DNA of 38,461 bases, from NCBI GenBank assembly GCA_012838865.1, contig DUOK01000270.1:1-38461 (forward strand), written 5' to 3'. Origin of the DNA: Bacteroidales bacterium. GTDB taxonomy: Bacteria; Bacteroidota; Bacteroidia; Bacteroidales; Marinilabiliaceae. Every line of letters starts with the position of its first letter. Within the stretch, counting starts at the first letter, position 1. The notes under the pieces are model-generated. The model was not told the origin of the DNA, did not search any database, and saw nothing but the letters and a program-made list of their open reading frames with translations. The position numbers were made by a program, and so were the translations under genes. Below, one piece after another: positions 19,199 through 29,028 of the stretch.

Positions 19199-22100
19199 AC
19201 ATTTTGCGGTGAGCTGAGGGTGTGCTTGACTTCGTCCACCGCGCCACCAAGTGACGTTTGATGCGCCCGCCCATAAGAAAGAGTCTCTGAAAAACCTTGC
19301 TGTAGAGGAGGGCAAACAACAAAGCGTTGAAGCCCCAAATTACCGATACATTAACCGCATAGGTGCTGTATGCTGTATTTCCTATCCGTTTAGCCGGCGA
19401 CAAAAAGTGGGCCCTGATAAAAGGGTGGGTGGGACTCATGTAAATGGGATCAAATTTCTGCACAATTTCCTCTTCCAATACGACAATGCGTTGCAGGGAG
19501 AAATTGTCGGTGCGCCGAACAAAGCGTTCCAGGTTGTCGTTGTGGTAGTGCTCGCGAAGATAACGAAGGTAATCCCTTCCATTTTCTTTGATTAGCTTCT
19601 GTTTGTGAGCTTCCAAAGCCTCGTCGGCCCGGTTAAACACGCGGATATAAAAGGAGCGGACCTGCTTTAAATGCTCCAGCAAGACCTCGGGACTTGCTGT
19701 TGCAGGCGGGTCATACGGCAGTTGCAATTCAGATAAATCTACCGCTTCTTTCTCCAGCCCTTGCAGATGGGTTTTCAACTCATTGTTGAGCAGTTTTTCC
19801 AGTTGTGCTTTCTCTTCTGTTTCGTTGCACTTTTCCCAGCGCCCAAGCAAAGTGGTCATTTCGGGTACCCAATAATCCTTATGATAGGTGGCTCTGCTTT
19901 TGAGTTGTTCAAAGGCCAGGAACTCCTTTTGGTAACGGTTTTCGTTAAATTGCTTCACAGCCAGGGCTTCAAAGGCCCATCGGGCAGTAATCAGTTCGCC
20001 GTACCAGGGGATGCTGCGTTGCGACGACAGGCGGGGATTCAGTTGATCGTAATTAACAAAAACCCCGCTGAGAATCAGTTGGGGAATAATCAAAAAGGGA
20101 ATCAGAATGTAAATGTTGACCGTTTTCTTGAAACTGTCGCTGATATTCAAGCCCAGCAGGTTGGCAAAAACCGAAGCAGAAAACAGCACCAGCCAATAGG
20201 CCGTGCCCATATCTTTAATCTGCATAATGCTGTTGCCTACCAGGACAAATAAGCCGGTCTGAATGGCGGAAATGATCGAAAGGATCAGAAATTTGGAACT
20301 GAGGTAGCTCAGTCGCGAGAGACTCAAGAAGGCTTCCCGTTTTAATATCTTGCGATCGTTGATGATTTCTTCGGCACTTACCGAAAGCCCAATGAAGATG
20401 GCAATAATGACCGCAATAAACAGATAAATGGTCAGGTTCAGGTTTTGGCTGAAAATATATCCCTTGCTGTTGGTTCCTCCGTCGAAGTAAAGCACCAGGG
20501 AAGCCAGAATAAGGGCCAGCAGCGGCGATTCAAGCAGATTGATGACCAGGTATTGGCGGTTCGACAGTTTGGCCATCAGGTCACGTTGCATAAAAATAAG
20601 CGTCTGCTTCAGTCTGCCCGGAATCTTGAAATTGACCTCCGGCAACTTTGTGGCTTTGGCAACAGCAGCCTTCTTATTGTCGCCCCCCCTTTTGCGGAAG
20701 AGTTGGTACCACTCAGCCGCGCTTACTTTTCGCTCTCCGGTAGGATTGCCGTACTCATCCAGCACATTGTTGTTGATGATGGTCAGGATTTGCTCCGGAT
20801 TTACATTACCACAAACCGGGCATTCGCTCTCCTCCTTGTTGATGTGATTGATGCAGTCTTTAAAATGGTTGATGGCCTCCACTGCCTCCCCATTATAAAT
20901 CATGTAACCGCCCGAGTCGAGCACCAGCAGCTGGTCAAACATCTTAAAGATGTCCGAGGAAGGCTGATGAATAACAACAAAAATAAGCTTCCCTTTCAGT
21001 GCCTGTTCTTTCAGGAGATCCATAATGTTCTCCGAATCGCGTGAGGACAAACCCGAGGTGGGTTCATCCATGAAGATAACGGCAGGCTCCCGTATCAGTT
21101 CCAGTGCAATATTGAGCCGCTTGCGCTGTCCTCCGCTCAGTTTTTTGTTGAGCGGATTTCCCACCTTCCGGTTCCTGATTTCATAAAGGCCCAGTGTTTT
21201 CAGCAAGGAAAGCACCTTGCGTTTTATGTTTGGTTTGGAGATGTGGTCGAAACAAAGGGTGGCGTTGTAGTATAGGTTTTGGTAAACCGTAAGGTCTTCC
21301 ATCAGAAGGTCGTCCTGCGAAACATAGCCGATCAGGCCCTTGGTCCGCCAGGCTTCCTCATGGATGTCGGTGCCATTTATTGAAACACTGCCGCTGTGGG
21401 GTTTTAGTACGCCGGTGAGTAAATTTATTAAGGTCGTTTTGCCAGCCCCTGAATCCCCCATTATGCCTACCAGGCTTCCGGAGGTGGAACAGAAACTTAA
21501 GGGTTGCAATCCTCCTTCACTGTTGGGGTATTTAAAGGTCATGTTTTCCACCTCAAAGGCGAGGGCCTCCTCTTCCTGCTTTTTGTAAAAGCGGGAGGCG
21601 ATACTGGTATAAGTCAGGGGAGAGCTTCCGTGCAAGCGAAGCGAACTGCCCGGACGCATGATGTACACTTTTCCGGGTTGAACGATTTGGCCGTTGATGG
21701 TGAGATTAGCTGCCTTTTTGCTGCGCACCAGCATCAGGTTGCCCGAGTGAATGTTTAAAATGCGCAATTCGTTTTGCAAGTGCTCCTGGTAAAGGTAACC
21801 CTCCTGACGGTAATGTTTCTTGCTGTCGGTGACTACCAAAAGGTTGCTGTTGGGGGCCTCCGGAGGAAGGGCAAAGGAGTCGGTAAGAAAGCCCTTAATT
21901 TGTCGGTATTCCTTTTCCGCTACATTAAAGGTTGCGGCAATAGAATCCACAAACTCCGTTTCCAGGTCACTCATTCCCGTTTCTCCCGAGCTCAAAAACT
22001 CAAGCAACTGAATCAATACGATGAGTTTTTGGTAATGGTTCAGTTCTTCATTGATGGTGGTAGCGATGCGAAGAATCTTTACAGAGCTGGCCGCGTATCG

Positions 22101-22307
22101 TTTTTTGAGATGCGTCGTTTCACGCAGGCGCGTTTCCTGCTGCTGCATGTAAGCATCGTACATGGCCAGGTAATCTCCGGTACGGGTACTGCTGAGTTGT
22201 TGCGCCAAATAGTTTTCCACCACCTTTCTTCGGCCTTCCTCGTTTTGGCTGGGAGAGGAAACCAAAGCAAACAGTTGCATCAGCGTCTTTAAAATCTCTT
22301 CACTCAT
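19197..22307 (-). CDS. ABCG-like ABC transporter (fused ATPase and permease) with TerB-like and FHA-like N-terminal regions
   Basis: GIMGDSGAGKTTLINLLTG, LSGGQRKRLNIALELIREPAVIFMDEPTSGLSSRD, several TM helices; N-terminal TerB-like segment LETEFVDSIAATFNVAEKEYRQIKGFL. Confidence 0.88.
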   Translation of the reverse strand: MSEEILKTLMQLFALVSSPSQNEEGRRKVVENYLAQQLSSTRTGDYLAMYDAYMQQQETRLRETTHLKKRYAASSVKILRIATTINEELNHYQKLIVLIQLLEFLSSGETGMSDLETEFVDSIAATFNVAEKEYRQIKGFLTDSFALPPEAPNSNLLVVTDSKKHYRQEGYLYQEHLQNELRILNIHSGNLMLVRSKKAANLTINGQIVQPGKVYIMRPGSSLRLHGSSPLTYTSIASRFYKKQEEEALAFEVENMTFKYPNSEGGLQPLSFCSTSGSLVGIMGDSGAGKTTLINLLTGVLKPHSGSVSINGTDIHEEAWRTKGLIGYVSQDDLLMEDLTVYQNLYYNATLCFDHISKPNIKRKVLSLLKTLGLYEIRNRKVGNPLNKKLSGGQRKRLNIALELIREPAVIFMDEPTSGLSSRDSENIMDLLKEQALKGKLIFVVIHQPSSDIFKMFDQLLVLDSGGYMIYNGEAVEAINHFKDCINHINKEESECPVCGNVNPEQILTIINNNVLDEYGNPTGERKVSAAEWYQLFRKRGGDNKKAAVAKATKLPEVNFKIPGRLKQTLIFMQRDLMAKLSNRQYLVINLLESPLLALILASLVLYFDGGTNSKGYIFSQNLNLTIYLFIAVIIAIFIGLSVSAEEIINDRKILKREAFLSLSRLSYLSSKFLILSIISAIQTGLFVLVGNSIMQIKDMGTAYWLVLFSASVFANLLGLNISDSFKKTVNIYILIPFLIIPQLILSGVFVNYDQLNPRLSSQRSIPWYGELITARWAFEALAVKQFNENRYQKEFLAFEQLKSRATYHKDYWVPEMTTLLGRWEKCNETEEKAQLEKLLNNELKTHLQGLEKEAVDLSELQLPYDPPATASPEVLLEHLKQVRSFYIRVFNRADEALEAHKQKLIKENGRDYLRYLREHYHNDNLERFVRRTDNFSLQRIVVLEEEIVQKFDPIYMSPTHPFIRAHFLSPAKRIGNTAYSTYAVNVSVIWGFNALLFALLYSKVFQRLFLMGGRIKRHLVARWTKSSTPSAHRKM

Positions 22308-22369
22308 GCCGGTCTCAACAGATTAGGTGGGAGGATGGCCGGCAGGTGTGGGTGCCGGTGCCCCTGGGG

Positions 22370-22801
22370 TCAGTTTTGTTCGTTGTGTTTAAAGCCAATC
22401 AGGAGCATAGCCACGCCCGATTCACTTACCTTGTTGTTCAAACGCGCTTCGATAATACACTCCATAGAGCCTTCCATTTTAAAGTCCCACGACGGAGAAA
22501 AGCTGTGGTCCGAACTGGTGTACAGTAAGTTGCGGTTGGTGTCGTAAAGAGAGAACGCTACGGCTTGGGCCTCGGGGGTACACAATACAACACGATATAT
22601 GTTGCCGTCAAAAAGCGTGGTGCGGAATTCAGCAACTTCCTCTCCGGTCAGAAAGGCTTTCAGGGTTTTGTTGCTGGTAATGAAGGGCGTTTCCATTTCT
22701 GCCTGGCAGTCCCTGGCCATTTGGTCTATTTGAGCGTTAAGGCCTCCGGCCAGTAAAAGCGCCATACTGAAAAGAGCAGCCGGAAAGAAGTATTTCTTCA
22801 T
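22370..22801 (-). CDS. Small secreted protein of unknown function
   Basis: Signal peptide MKKYFFPAALFSMALLLAGGLNAQ; similar to the ORF at 34124..34591. Confidence 0.8.
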   Translation of the reverse strand: MKKYFFPAALFSMALLLAGGLNAQIDQMARDCQAEMETPFITSNKTLKAFLTGEEVAEFRTTLFDGNIYRVVLCTPEAQAVAFSLYDTNRNLLYTSSDHSFSPSWDFKMEGSMECIIEARLNNKVSESGVAMLLIGFKHNEQN

Positions 22802-23052
22802 TTGGTGAATGTTTATTTAAGAGATGCACACCAAAGTTATTTAATTACTTTAACATTATAAACAGGCAAGAGCTGTTTTTATGAATAATCTTGTTAAAAA
22901 CAGGGCTTAAGGCATAAGCAATGTCGTTCCGGGGCTGCCGTGAGCGACAGTTTGTCGTGTTATTGAGGCGTTTATGTGACAAACTGGCCGAATTGTTCTT
23001 TTGGCAATGGTTTTGCCTGCAAAATAGAACAAATCTATAAAGGAGGAAAAAG

Positions 23053-25626
23053 ATGAATCTGAATCAAATGACCATAAAAGCCCAGGAGGCGGTACAGCAG
23101 GCCTTTCAAATGGCTGCCGGCTACAATCACCAGGGCATAGAGAGCGGGCACTTGCTCAAGGCTTTGCTGCAAACAGAGGAAGGCCTGATTCACTTTCTTT
23201 TCAGCAAGCTGGGCTTGGGCAATGTGCAGCCGATCCTGGATAAAATTGTGGAGTCCTATCCTAAAGTGAGCGGCGGGGAGCCCTATCTGGCCCGCAGTGC
23301 CAGCGATGCCCTACAAAATGCCATGAATAAAGCGAAGGAGCTGGGCGACAGTTTTGCTTCCATTGAGCACTTGTTGATGGGACTGTTGGCGGGCAAAGAT
23401 GCTGTAGCCAAAATGCTGAAGGATGCTGGTGCTAGCGAACAGGCACTTTTGCAGGCCGTAAAAGAACTGCGTAAAGGAAGTAAAGTCGACAGCCCCACCG
23501 CCGAAGACAGCTACAATGCGCTGAACCGTTTTGCCATCAACCTGAACGACCGGGCCCGCTCCGGTAAGCTGGACCCGGTAATTGGGCGCGATGAAGAAAT
23601 TCGGCGCATCCTGCAAATATTATCGCGACGTACCAAAAACAACCCCATTCTTATCGGCGAGCCCGGGGTGGGGAAAACAGCCATTGCAGAGGGACTGGCA
23701 CACCGGATCATCAATGGCGATGTGCCTGAGAATTTGAAAAGCAAGCAGATTTTTTCGCTGGATATGGGTGCACTGGTGGCCGGGGCCAAATACAAGGGTG
23801 AATTTGAAGAGCGCCTAAAAGCCGTAGTTAAGGAGGTGATAGGCAGTGAGGGCGAGATCGTGCTCTTTATTGATGAAATCCACACCCTGGTTGGCGCCGG
23901 AAAGAGCGAGGGCGCTATGGATGCCGCCAACATTCTGAAGCCCGCCCTGGCCCGTGGCGAATTACGCGCCATTGGTGCCACAACGCTCAATGAATATCAG
24001 AAATATTTTGAAAAGGACAAGGCCCTGGAGCGTCGTTTCCAGATTGTTATGGTTGACGAACCCGATGTACTTTCCTCGGTATCCATTCTGCGCGGACTTA
24101 AAGAACGCTATGAAGCGCACCACAAGGTGCGCATTCGTGACGAGGCCATTATAGCTGCCGTAGAGTTGTCGAAGCGCTACATTTCGGACCGGTTTCTGCC
24201 CGACAAGGCCATCGATCTGGTGGATGAGGCCGCCTCGCGCCTGCGCCTCGAAATGAATTCGGTGCCCGAGGAAATCGACGATCTGGAACGCCGCATCAAG
24301 CAGCTTGAAATTGAGCGGGAAGCCATTAAACGGGAAGGGGATAAAGTCAAACTGGATTTGCTCTCCCGCGAAACAGAGGAATTAAAACAGCAGCGTTCGG
24401 TACTTCGTTCGAAATGGGAAGAGGAGCGCAGCATCATTGACGGCATTCAGCAACAAAAGGCGGCCATCGATAACTATAAGTTTGAGGCCGAAAAGGCGGA
24501 GCGGGAAGGCATGTACGATAAGGTGGCCGAACTGCGCTACGGAAAAATCAAAAAGGCAGAGACGGAGATTGAACGCCTGAAACAAAGTCTGGAGCAAAAA
24601 CAGTCGGACCAGCCCATGATTAAAGAAGAAGTGGACGCAGAAGATGTGTCGCAGGTCGTGAGTAAGTGGACCGGCATACCCGTAAGTCGCATGTTGCGCA
24701 GTGAAAGGCAGAAGCTGCTGAGTATTGAGGAGGAGCTGCACCGCAGGGTGGTGGGACAGGAAGAGGCCATTGCTGCAGTGGCCAATGCCGTGCGTCGCAG
24801 CAGGGCCGGTTTGCAGGATGCACAACGCCCCATCGGCTCCTTCATCTTTTTGGGGACGACCGGCGTAGGAAAGACCGAATTGGCCAAGGCACTGGCGGGC
24901 TTCTTGTTCGACGACGACAACCTGATGACCCGGATAGACATGTCGGAGTACCAGGAGCGGCATTCGGTATCGCGTCTGGTGGGCGCACCTCCCGGCTACG
25001 TAGGCTACGATGAGGGGGGACAATTGACCGAAGCGGTGAGGCGCAAGCCTTATTCCGTCGTTTTGCTCGACGAGATTGAAAAGGCCCATCCCGATGTTTT
25101 CAACATCTTGTTGCAAGTACTCGACGACGGTCGGCTGACCGACAACAAAGGCAGAGTGGTAGATTTTAAAAACACCATCGTTATCATGACCTCCAATCTG
25201 GGCTCAGATATTCTGCAGCAGCGTCTCGATACCAACAAGGAGCATGCAGTGGACGAAACAGCCCGACAACAGGTCATGGATTTGTTAAAACGGACCATTC
25301 GGCCTGAGTTCCTCAATCGCGTGGATGAAATAATTATGTTTACTCCTTTGGGTAAGGAAGAAATTAGGGAGGTGGTAAGGCTGCAAGTTAAGCGTATTGT
25401 TAAGATGCTGGAGGAGCAGGGCCTGACACTCGAATTTAGTGAAGCAGCCATTGATTGGCTGGCAGCAGCAGGTTTTGATCCGCATTATGGGGCCCGACCC
25501 ATAAAAAGAGCGATCCAACGTTATGTGCTGAATCGCCTGTCGCAGTTGATTTTGGCAGAAGAAGTACAAAAAGAACGCCCGGTAAGCATCGATGCCGGGG
25601 CAGAGGGACTGACTTTCCGGAATTGA
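23053..25626 (+). CDS. clpB: ATP-dependent chaperone ClpB
   Basis: Clp N-domain, [15 protein letters not shown], coiled-coil M-domain, [25 protein letters not shown]. Confidence 0.97.
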   Translation: MNLNQMTIKAQEAVQQAFQMAAGYNHQGIESGHLLKALLQTEEGLIHFLFSKLGLGNVQPILDKIVESYPKVSGGEPYLARSASDALQNAMNKAKELGDSFASIEHLLMGLLAGKDAVAKMLKDAGASEQALLQAVKELRKGSKVDSPTAEDSYNALNRFAINLNDRARSGKLDPVIGRDEEIRRILQILSRRTKNNPILIGEPGVGKTAIAEGLAHRIINGDVPENLKSKQIFSLDMGALVAGAKYKGEFEERLKAVVKEVIGSEGEIVLFIDEIHTLVGAGKSEGAMDAANILKPALARGELRAIGATTLNEYQKYFEKDKALERRFQIVMVDEPDVLSSVSILRGLKERYEAHHKVRIRDEAIIAAVELSKRYISDRFLPDKAIDLVDEAASRLRLEMNSVPEEIDDLERRIKQLEIEREAIKREGDKVKLDLLSRETEELKQQRSVLRSKWEEERSIIDGIQQQKAAIDNYKFEAEKAEREGMYDKVAELRYGKIKKAETEIERLKQSLEQKQSDQPMIKEEVDAEDVSQVVSKWTGIPVSRMLRSERQKLLSIEEELHRRVVGQEEAIAAVANAVRRSRAGLQDAQRPIGSFIFLGTTGVGKTELAKALAGFLFDDDNLMTRIDMSEYQERHSVSRLVGAPPGYVGYDEGGQLTEAVRRKPYSVVLLDEIEKAHPDVFNILLQVLDDGRLTDNKGRVVDFKNTIVIMTSNLGSDILQQRLDTNKEHAVDETARQQVMDLLKRTIRPEFLNRVDEIIMFTPLGKEEIREVVRLQVKRIVKMLEEQGLTLEFSEAAIDWLAAAGFDPHYGARPIKRAIQRYVLNRLSQLILAEEVQKERPVSIDAGAEGLTFRN

Positions 25627-25638
25627 TTCCGGAAAGTC
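25611..25638. terminator. Hairpin at the clpB 3' end, possible bidirectional terminator
   Basis: GACTTTCCGGAA TTGA TTCCGGAAAGTC, perfect 12-bp stem between convergent genes; no clear U-tract. Confidence 0.5.
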
Positions 25639-25644
25639 ATTTCC

Positions 25645-25956
25645 TTATTCACAAATTTCAAACACCTTGTCCAGCTTCATAAGGGTAAGTAGCCCCATCA
25701 CCTCCTTGTTTAGGCCTTTCAGGCAAAAAGTTCCGTTGTTTTCACGGGCAGTTTTTAGCGCCGAAATGAGCACGCCTATTCCGGTACTGTCGATGTACTT
25801 GATGTTTTCCAGGCTCAGGGTCAGTTGATAATGGCATTCTTTCAGTTGTCGGTTAAGCTGTTCCTTCACACGGGGAGCCACAGTCGCATTCAGTCGATCC
25901 GTCCCCTCAATCGTACTCACATTTTTGTTTTCCTGGTTCGTAATTGTTTTCAACAT
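25645..25956 (-). CDS. STAS-domain protein (anti-sigma factor antagonist-like)
   Basis: LENIKYIDSTGIGVLISALKTARENNGTFCLKGLNKEV. Confidence 0.85.
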   Translation of the reverse strand: MLKTITNQENKNVSTIEGTDRLNATVAPRVKEQLNRQLKECHYQLTLSLENIKYIDSTGIGVLISALKTARENNGTFCLKGLNKEVMGLLTLMKLDKVFEICE

Positions 25957-25961
25957 AGCCT

Positions 25962-26438
25962 TTAGTTTTCTAGAACATGCTTTAATTCGCCACAGGCCGT
26001 GGCACAGGCACTTATAAATTTATCAATAATGTTTTTCATACTTTGCTTACTGGCATTGGCTTTGAGCCATTCCTGCTTTTCCACGGGGTAACTGAGCAGA
26101 CTGCGCTTCAAGTTCTCCAACTCTTCCGCTTCCCGCTCGGTTTTGGTCTGACTTTGATCCAGGACTTCAATGCGAAAGGTCTTCGCAATCAATTCCAGGT
26201 TTTTCAGGTCGATGTTACCCAGATCGTTCATGCCCATAGATAGAACGGACGATTTGGCTTTATGCGCTAAGCCCGCCAGCACCCGCCAATCTTCCTTTTC
26301 AAAGGCGGATTGCATGCCTTCGGTAAACTCCGGAATCTGTTCAAGGAAAATAACAATCAATTCCTTTATGATTTCCCGATCTCCATCGGCTATACTCTCC
26401 AGATAGCTGAGGTTGATCTCTTTGAAAACTGTTGACAT
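25962..26438 (-). CDS. Hpt (histidine phosphotransfer) domain protein
   Basis: LAGLAHKAKSSVLSMGMNDLGNIDLKNLELIAK, with the Hpt His in AHKAKSS. Confidence 0.85.
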   Translation of the reverse strand: MSTVFKEINLSYLESIADGDREIIKELIVIFLEQIPEFTEGMQSAFEKEDWRVLAGLAHKAKSSVLSMGMNDLGNIDLKNLELIAKTFRIEVLDQSQTKTEREAEELENLKRSLLSYPVEKQEWLKANASKQSMKNIIDKFISACATACGELKHVLEN

Positions 26439-26610
26439 ACTTTTGGCTTTTGGTCGGAGCAAAACTAATACAATCTGTGCGCATTAGAAAGTTTCCCTGG
26501 CTTTGATCCCTTCAAATATAGCAAAAAACGTAAAAATTGTTAATGCATTGTGTAAATTTACCGGCAGAACAACATTTTTTAGTGTATTACTTAACAAAAC
26601 TTCCTTCGTT

Positions 26611-27702
26611 ATGCAAAAAACGCCGCTTTACGATAAACATGTGGCCCTTGGTGCCAAAATGGTTCCCTTTGCCGATTTCGCGATGCCTGTTGAATACAGC
26701 GGGATACAGCAAGAGCATATGGCTGTACGTGAGGCGGCCGGAATTTTTGATGTGTCGCACATGGGCGAGTTTTGGGTAAAGGGTCCCCGGGCACTTGCCC
26801 TCCTGCAAAAAGTTTGCAGCACCGATGTGGCCGGTCTCCCCATTGGCAAAGCCCAGTATTGTTATTTTCCCAACGGGAGGGGAGGGGTAGTCGACGATTT
26901 ACTGGTTTATGCCTACGAAGCCCAAAAGTATCTCCTGGTGGTTAATGCTGGAAACATTCAAAAGGACTGGGATTGGTTGCAGACCAACAACAGCATGGGG
27001 GCCGAACTCGAAAACGCCAGCAAGCACATGGCGCTTCTGGCTATACAGGGCCCCCGCGCCCAAAGCATATTGCAAGCCCTTACTTCGGTAAATTTAAACG
27101 ATTTGCCTGCCTTTTCCTTTACCACCGGTCGTGTGGGTGCCTGGGAGCAAGTCATTGTGTCGCACACAGGTTACACCGGGGCAGGCGGTTATGAGCTCTA
27201 TGTTGCTGCTGAACAGGCTCCGGGGCTTTGGGACCTGCTCTTGCAAGAGGGCGCGGAAAAAGGACTGATTCCTTGCGGATTGGGCGCCCGCGATAGCCTG
27301 CGCCTGGAGATGGGCTTTTGTCTGTACGGCAAGGACATTGATGAGCAGACTTCCCCCATTGCTGCGGGTCTGGGTTGGGTAACCCATTTGACCGATGGAA
27401 GGGAATTCATTGACCGGGAGATTCTGGAGCGACAAATGAAGGAGGGCGTTGCGGAGCGACTCAAAGGGATTGTACTTCTGGAGCGGGGCATTCCCCGTAG
27501 TGGCTACCAGCTGGTTAACGAAGCGGGAGAGGAAGTGGGCCGCGTAACCTCCGGCAGTCAGTCCCCCGTTTTAAAACAAGGCATTGGCCTGGCCTATGTC
27601 ACCAAACCGTATTGGAAACCCGGCAGTCGTCTTTTTGTGCGCATTCGTAACAAAGACATCGCCGCAGAAATTCGAAAGCCTCCTTTTATTGAGGGTTTTT
27701 AG
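26611..27702 (+). CDS. gcvT: Glycine cleavage system aminomethyltransferase (T protein)
   Basis: PLYDKHVALGAKMVPFADFAMPVEYSGIQQEHMAVREAAGIFDVSHMGE; ATG at 26611 preferred. Confidence 0.96.
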   Translation: MQKTPLYDKHVALGAKMVPFADFAMPVEYSGIQQEHMAVREAAGIFDVSHMGEFWVKGPRALALLQKVCSTDVAGLPIGKAQYCYFPNGRGGVVDDLLVYAYEAQKYLLVVNAGNIQKDWDWLQTNNSMGAELENASKHMALLAIQGPRAQSILQALTSVNLNDLPAFSFTTGRVGAWEQVIVSHTGYTGAGGYELYVAAEQAPGLWDLLLQEGAEKGLIPCGLGARDSLRLEMGFCLYGKDIDEQTSPIAAGLGWVTHLTDGREFIDREILERQMKEGVAERLKGIVLLERGIPRSGYQLVNEAGEEVGRVTSGSQSPVLKQGIGLAYVTKPYWKPGSRLFVRIRNKDIAAEIRKPPFIEGF

Positions 27703-27852
27703 TTTATTTAACTTTTTACTCTTGTTTAACGGTTATTTATGTCATTTTGTAATCACAGATATCTATTTTTCTTTTAATTTTGTGCCGCAAAACAAACACT
27801 GGTATACGGATTTTCCATATCAGGACGACAACCTTAAACATTTTTTACTCTC

Positions 27853-28923
27853 ATGAAGAAGCACAATTTCTCTGCCGGGCCATCTATCCTTCCCGATTTT
27901 ACCATCAAGAACACCGCTGAGGCTGTACTTAATTTTGCCGGTACGGGCTTGTCCGTAATGGAAGTCTCGCATCGCGATAAGGAGTTTATCGCAGTTATGG
28001 ACCAGGCTACGGCTCTTTTTAAGGAGCTGCTGGACATTCCCTCGGGCTATCAGGTTGTCTTTTTGGGTGGTGGCGCCAGTATACATTTCTGCATGATTCC
28101 CTACAATCTGCTGAACAAGAAGGCCGCCTATCTGAATACCGGTACCTGGGCCTCCAAAGCCATAAAGGAAGCCAGGTTTTTTGGTGAGGTGGTTGAAGTG
28201 GCCTCCTCAAAAGACGAGAATTACTGTTACATTCCCAAGGGTTTTGAGGTACCTGCCGATGCCGACTATCTGCACATTACCACCAACAATACCATTTTTG
28301 GTACTGAAATCCGTAAGGACCTGGATGTAAACATTCCTTTGGTGGCCGATATGTCGTCCGATATTTTCTCTCGTCCCGTTGATGTTTCAAAGTACGGCAT
28401 CATATACGGTGGCGCACAGAAGAACCTGGCGCCTTCTGGTGTAGGCTTTGCCGTGATTAAGGAAGAGCTTTTGGGAAAAGTAGAGCGTCCCATCCCCACC
28501 ATGTTGAATTACAAAACCCATATTGACAACGGTTCGATGTTCAACACCCCGCCGGTATTGCCTGTATTCTCGGCCCTGCAGACCCTCATTTGGTTGAAGG
28601 AACAAGGCGGTTTGGGTGAAATGGAGAAGCGCAACATTCGTAAAGCCACCATGCTTTACAACGAAATTGAGCGCAACAAGCTCTTTAAAACCACCGTGAA
28701 GAACGAAGAAGACCGTTCCATTATGAATGTATGTTTTGTAATGAATGAGGAGTATAAGGACTTGGAAACCGAGTTCCGTGAGTTTTCCGCTTCTAAAGGC
28801 ATGGTAGGCATCAAGGGGCACCGCTCCGTGGGTGGATTCAGAGCATCCATTTACAATGCCATGCCCGAACAAAGTGTTAAAGCCCTCATTGATGTGATGC
28901 AAGAGTTTGAGAAAAAGCATTAA
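27853..28923 (+). CDS. serC: Phosphoserine aminotransferase
   Basis: [62 protein letters not shown]. Confidence 0.97.
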   Translation: MKKHNFSAGPSILPDFTIKNTAEAVLNFAGTGLSVMEVSHRDKEFIAVMDQATALFKELLDIPSGYQVVFLGGGASIHFCMIPYNLLNKKAAYLNTGTWASKAIKEARFFGEVVEVASSKDENYCYIPKGFEVPADADYLHITTNNTIFGTEIRKDLDVNIPLVADMSSDIFSRPVDVSKYGIIYGGAQKNLAPSGVGFAVIKEELLGKVERPIPTMLNYKTHIDNGSMFNTPPVLPVFSALQTLIWLKEQGGLGEMEKRNIRKATMLYNEIERNKLFKTTVKNEEDRSIMNVCFVMNEEYKDLETEFREFSASKGMVGIKGHRSVGGFRASIYNAMPEQSVKALIDVMQEFEKKH

Positions 28924-28936
28924 AGATGTATCTTTG
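28907..28936 (+). promoter_or_regulatory. Putative Bacteroidota sigma-A promoter upstream of serA
   Basis: TTTG (TTG at 28907-28909), 19-nt spacer, TATCTTTG (28929-28936). Confidence 0.65.
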
Positions 28937-28943
28937 AAGAATT

Positions 28944-28989
28944 AAAAAGGGAGAGCGTGGGGCAGATTCACAACCTCCCTTTTCTTTTT
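28944..28989 (+). terminator. Terminator-like hairpin in the serC-serA intergenic region
   Basis: AAAAAGGGAG...CTCCCTTTT followed by CTTTTT; inner GTG/CAC pairing possible. Confidence 0.7.
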
Positions 28990-29028
28990 GCACATCGTTT
29001 TTTATAGCAAACACCAAATTATACTGTG

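Noticed and set aside
21132-21156. Inverted repeat in the ABC gene as a possible terminator
   Set aside because: No T-run on either strand after the stem; it lies in the conserved LSGGQ region, so coding constraint explains much of it. Kept only as a member of the shared-stem observation.
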